DNA from: Spirochaetota bacterium
Lineage (GTDB): Bacteria; Spirochaetota; Spirochaetia; SZUA-6
DNA: 8,347 nt
NCBI GenBank assembly: GCA_003641675.1
Contig: QNBI01000065.1
Coordinates: forward strand, 1-8,347
Direction: 5' to 3'
The notes below the pieces were generated by a model. The model ran no database searches. It had not been told where the DNA came from and saw only the letters and a list, made by a program, of their open reading frames with translations. The position numbers were made by a program, and so were the translations under genes. Shown here in pieces: positions 6,677-8,347 of this stretch. Numbering within the stretch: position 1 is the first letter of the stretch; every line of letters starts with the position of its first letter.

Positions 6677-7236
6677 CACTTACCTCTGTAAATTTCCGTT
6701 TCACGCATAATAGCAGGTTCGCCTATCATATTAAACTTTGAATTACCCGGAAGCTTTATAATAACCTCTTTACTGAATTGACTTTTATCGAGGGATTTTA
6801 GAAGCTGTTCTATATCCTCTATTGGTGCAGCCACTTGCACCTCTGTAGACCCCAACGGTTCCGTTTTAATTCTTACAAGACGCATATTATTCCTCTGCGG
6901 TATGAAAAACAAAAAATACAAACCAAAAATCACGGCCAGCAATGCAGCAACCCCAATTCCTAAAGGCACAGGAACAGCAATTTTGCGTTTCCATATAGGA
7001 GGCCTTATTGAATTTTCAGCTACCTGAGTAATCTGTATCCGGCGCTTAACCTTTTCCATAGACTCAAGATAATCGGGGGCATAATCCTCCAATAGAATAT
7101 GATCTATTCTCTGGAGAGTTTTAAGCCTCTGTCTGCACCGCTCACAGGTTTCAAGATGCTTCTGTATAGTAGTATTCCAGGGTTCACCTATTTCACCATC
7201 GAGATATGCCGAAAGAGTTTCGCCGTCAGGACACAT
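6676..7236 (-). CDS. ZAS-type (zf-HC2) membrane anti-sigma factor
   Basis: This 186-residue membrane protein is predicted to hold the adjacent ECF sigma factor inactive at the membrane. The N-terminal cytoplasmic part carries the zinc-binding ZAS motif H-x3-C-x2-C (His27, Cys31, Cys34) with an upstream Cys2 that may be the fourth ligand. A single membrane span covers about 88-112, flanked by WKRK on the inside. About 74 residues lie outside, without a recognised domain, and could receive an envelope signal. ATG 7234-7236 is preferred to the GTG at 7243-7245: GAAGGTGA (7242-7249) is a strong ribosome site 8 nt before the ATG but overlaps the GTG. The gene overlaps the sigma gene by 11 nt and the next gene by 1 nt. 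ZAS proteins can respond to redox or other stress; which one cannot be told here. Confidence 0.87.
   Translation of the reverse strand: MCPDGETLSAYLDGEIGEPWNTTIQKHLETCERCRQRLKTLQRIDHILLEDYAPDYLESMEKVKRRIQITQVAENSIRPPIWKRKIAVPVPLGIGVAALLAVIFGLYFLFFIPQRNNMRLVRIKTEPLGSTEVQVAAPIEDIEQLLKSLDKSQFSKEVIIKLPGNSKFNMIGEPAIMRETEIYRGK
6683..6687 (-). promoter_or_regulatory. Ribosome binding site that sets the start of the small exported protein
   Basis: AGAGG lies within the last codons of the anti-sigma gene, 6 nt before ATG 6676-6674. It rules against the in-frame GTG at 6679 and supports reinitiation at the TGATG overlap. Confidence 0.6.
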
Positions 7237-7759
7237 ACTGTTCACCTTCTTTAAAAATTATTGCAAGCTTTTCCCTTGCTCTGAATACCCTGATTTTAAC
7301 GTTCCCCTCGCTTATGCCCAGAATAGAACCAATTTCCTTGTAATTCAACCCTGCATACTCCTTTAAAACCAGTACAACTCTTAATTTATAGGGAAGCTTA
7401 TCCAGAGCTTTCTGAACCATTCCGTCTGTTTCTTCCCGGATTATCTTCTCTTCCCCGCTTTCTTCATAGTCTATATCCGCATTTTTAAATCTTGTATATG
7501 CCTTCCTCTCTCTTATCCTTCTCTTCTCATAGTTGAGTGATATATTCCGTACAACTCTAATAAGCCAGTACTTTGCCTGTTCAATATCGGGCAGTAAACC
7601 TTGTTTTTCATAGTATTTAATAAAAGCTTCGTGACAGAGATCCTCTGCAATTCCTTTATCACCTGTTATTCTGTATGACACCCGAAAAACTGTCGGGAAA
7701 AGCGATCTGTAAACTTCTTCGAATCGTGGATATTCATTCTTCTTTTTACGCTGCAACAT
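7226..7759 (-). CDS. ECF-family RNA polymerase sigma factor
   Basis: This is a 177-residue group IV (ECF) sigma factor, which directs RNA polymerase to a small set of promoters, often for envelope stress genes and often its own operon. Region sigma-2 spans about 12-82 and includes the AEDLCHEAFIKYY core-binding helix, followed by W65-LIRVVRNISLNYEKRR. A charged linker (about 83-112) leads to sigma-4 at about 115-168, with the LPYKLRVVLVLKEYAGLNYKE segment and a helix-turn-helix (139-160) ending in VRAR-like VFRAREKL. There is no sigma-3 region, as expected. ATG 7757-7759 is chosen because AGGAAAG (7769-7775) lies 9 nt before it; the TTG at 7768 is too close to that site. cysS ends 36 nt upstream. 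The downstream overlapping gene encodes its probable anti-sigma factor. Confidence 0.92.
   Translation of the reverse strand: MLQRKKKNEYPRFEEVYRSLFPTVFRVSYRITGDKGIAEDLCHEAFIKYYEKQGLLPDIEQAKYWLIRVVRNISLNYEKRRIRERKAYTRFKNADIDYEESGEEKIIREETDGMVQKALDKLPYKLRVVLVLKEYAGLNYKEIGSILGISEGNVKIRVFRAREKLAIIFKEGEQYVS
7242..7249 (-). promoter_or_regulatory. Strong ribosome binding site of the anti-sigma gene, inside the sigma gene
   Basis: GAAGGTGA matches the 16S rRNA 3' end complement at 7 of 8 bases (ideal GGAGGTGA). It sits in the last codons of the sigma gene. It decides the ATG start at 7236 and suggests that the anti-sigma factor is made in proportion to, or in excess of, its sigma factor. Confidence 0.6.
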
Positions 7760-7795
7760 AATAAACAACTTTCCTGCATAGTTCGTTACATATAT

Positions 7796-8347
7796 TTATT
7801 TTTTTCGCCATTTAACACCCTGCGGTGTATCTTCTAATATAATACCACGCTCACTTAATATATTCCTTATTTCATCTGCCCTTTTATAATCCTTTTTCTT
7901 TCTCGCCTGTTCCCGCTCTTCCACCAGTGCCTTTATATCATTAGACAAATCCACTTTTTCAAGTTCTGCAGTATCCAATTTTAGTCCCAGTACTCTATCC
8001 ATCCTTAAAATTACAGGATACTTTGCAGAAGCAGGAATACTGCTGTCCTTTGTAATATTCCACAAAGCCGCCAAGGCTTTGGGCACATTAAGGTCCTGGC
8101 TTATATTTTCTTCAAAGGATTTAAGGTAGTTGTTAGCCTTCTCCACATCCGCAAAATCCGCTTTTTTTTCAGCCTGTTTCTGAAATTCTTCCCGGATTCT
8201 CGCCACTCTGTCCATTAACCCCCTTCGCCCGCTCTTCGCTGAATCCATCGCTTCAAAACCAAACTGAAGCTGTGACCTGTAATGCGCACCCAGACAAAAA
8301 TATCTGTAATCCAGAGGGTCGTAGCCCTTCTCTTTTAAGGTGGAAAG
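7796..8347 (-). CDS. cysS: Cysteinyl-tRNA synthetase, C-terminal part (5' end outside the window)
   Basis: Cytoplasmic enzyme that charges tRNA-Cys with cysteine. The window holds the last 183 codons; the frame stays open to the window edge, and the Met at 8246-8248 is internal. Diagnostic sequence includes KGYDPLDYRYFCLGAHYRSQ just inside the edge, the end of the catalytic part, then the DALR-type anticodon-binding helices with QDLNVPKALAALWN. The C-terminal signature is nearly textbook: EEREQARKKKDYKRADEIRN followed by IILEDTPQGVKWRKK. The Rossmann core with HIGH and KMSKS motifs lies outside the window. The stop is 36 nt before the sigma gene start, without a hairpin, so read-through into the sigma operon is likely. 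It appears to be a normal, intact housekeeping gene. Confidence 0.95.
   Translation of the reverse strand, partial: LSTLKEKGYDPLDYRYFCLGAHYRSQLQFGFEAMDSAKSGRRGLMDRVARIREEFQKQAEKKADFADVEKANNYLKSFEENISQDLNVPKALAALWNITKDSSIPASAKYPVILRMDRVLGLKLDTAELEKVDLSNDIKALVEEREQARKKKDYKRADEIRNILSERGIILEDTPQGVKWRKK

Noticed and set aside
7760..7795. ECF-type autoregulated promoter (GAAC-like) before the sigma gene
   Set aside because: A GAAC occurs in the gap, but no matching -10 element lies at about 16 bp before the start codon; the signal is too weak.

Overview
The window shows chromosomal DNA of moderately low G+C content from a bacterium whose gene content suggests a diderm (Gram-negative-type) cell envelope: a periplasmic-type binding protein with its permeases, several signal-peptide proteins, and an ECF sigma factor with a membrane anti-sigma factor. 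The style (AT-rich, AGAGG-type ribosome sites, tightly packed genes) would fit a spirochaete or a similar environmental lineage, but nothing fixes the taxon and I do not name one. No tRNA, rRNA, CRISPR, insertion sequence or phage gene is visible. Coding is almost continuous and no gene-free stretch exceeds about 80 bases.

Plus strand, 1-2796: the 3' part of an import operon. It has a truncated UgpB-type solute-binding protein, a perfect 13-bp hairpin in the intergenic gap, then the two permeases (UgpA-like, UgpE-like). The likely substrate is sn-glycerol-3-phosphate or glycerophosphodiesters. No ATPase gene follows. The operon meets the opposite-strand operon head-on, with only 3 bp between the two stop codons.

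Minus strand, 8347-2800 (read right to left): a tightly packed run that probably forms one transcription unit. It begins with the 3' end of cysS (cysteinyl-tRNA synthetase). An ECF sigma factor follows, then a zinc-finger (ZAS/zf-HC2) anti-sigma factor with one membrane segment, a small unrecognised exported protein, and a membrane-anchored protein with two IPT/TIG domains and a transglutaminase-like domain. The run ends with an exported endonuclease/exonuclease/phosphatase-fold hydrolase and an isoprenylcysteine-methyltransferase-like membrane enzyme broken by an in-frame TGA. Spacing runs from an 11-nt overlap to 36 nt.

Most notable points: (1) the transglutaminase-like domain keeps the expected His and Asp but has Ser (TCT) where the catalytic Cys (TGT/TGC) should be, so it looks like a pseudo-enzyme or an altered one. 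(2) This protein and the small exported protein sit directly behind a sigma/anti-sigma pair, suggesting an envelope-sensing cassette. This is inference from gene order. (3) The ICMT-like gene has a single nonsense codon in otherwise well-preserved sequence. (4) The binding-protein/permease hairpin probably sets the expression ratio within the import operon. Several starts were moved from the longest open frame to codons with properly spaced Shine-Dalgarno sites.
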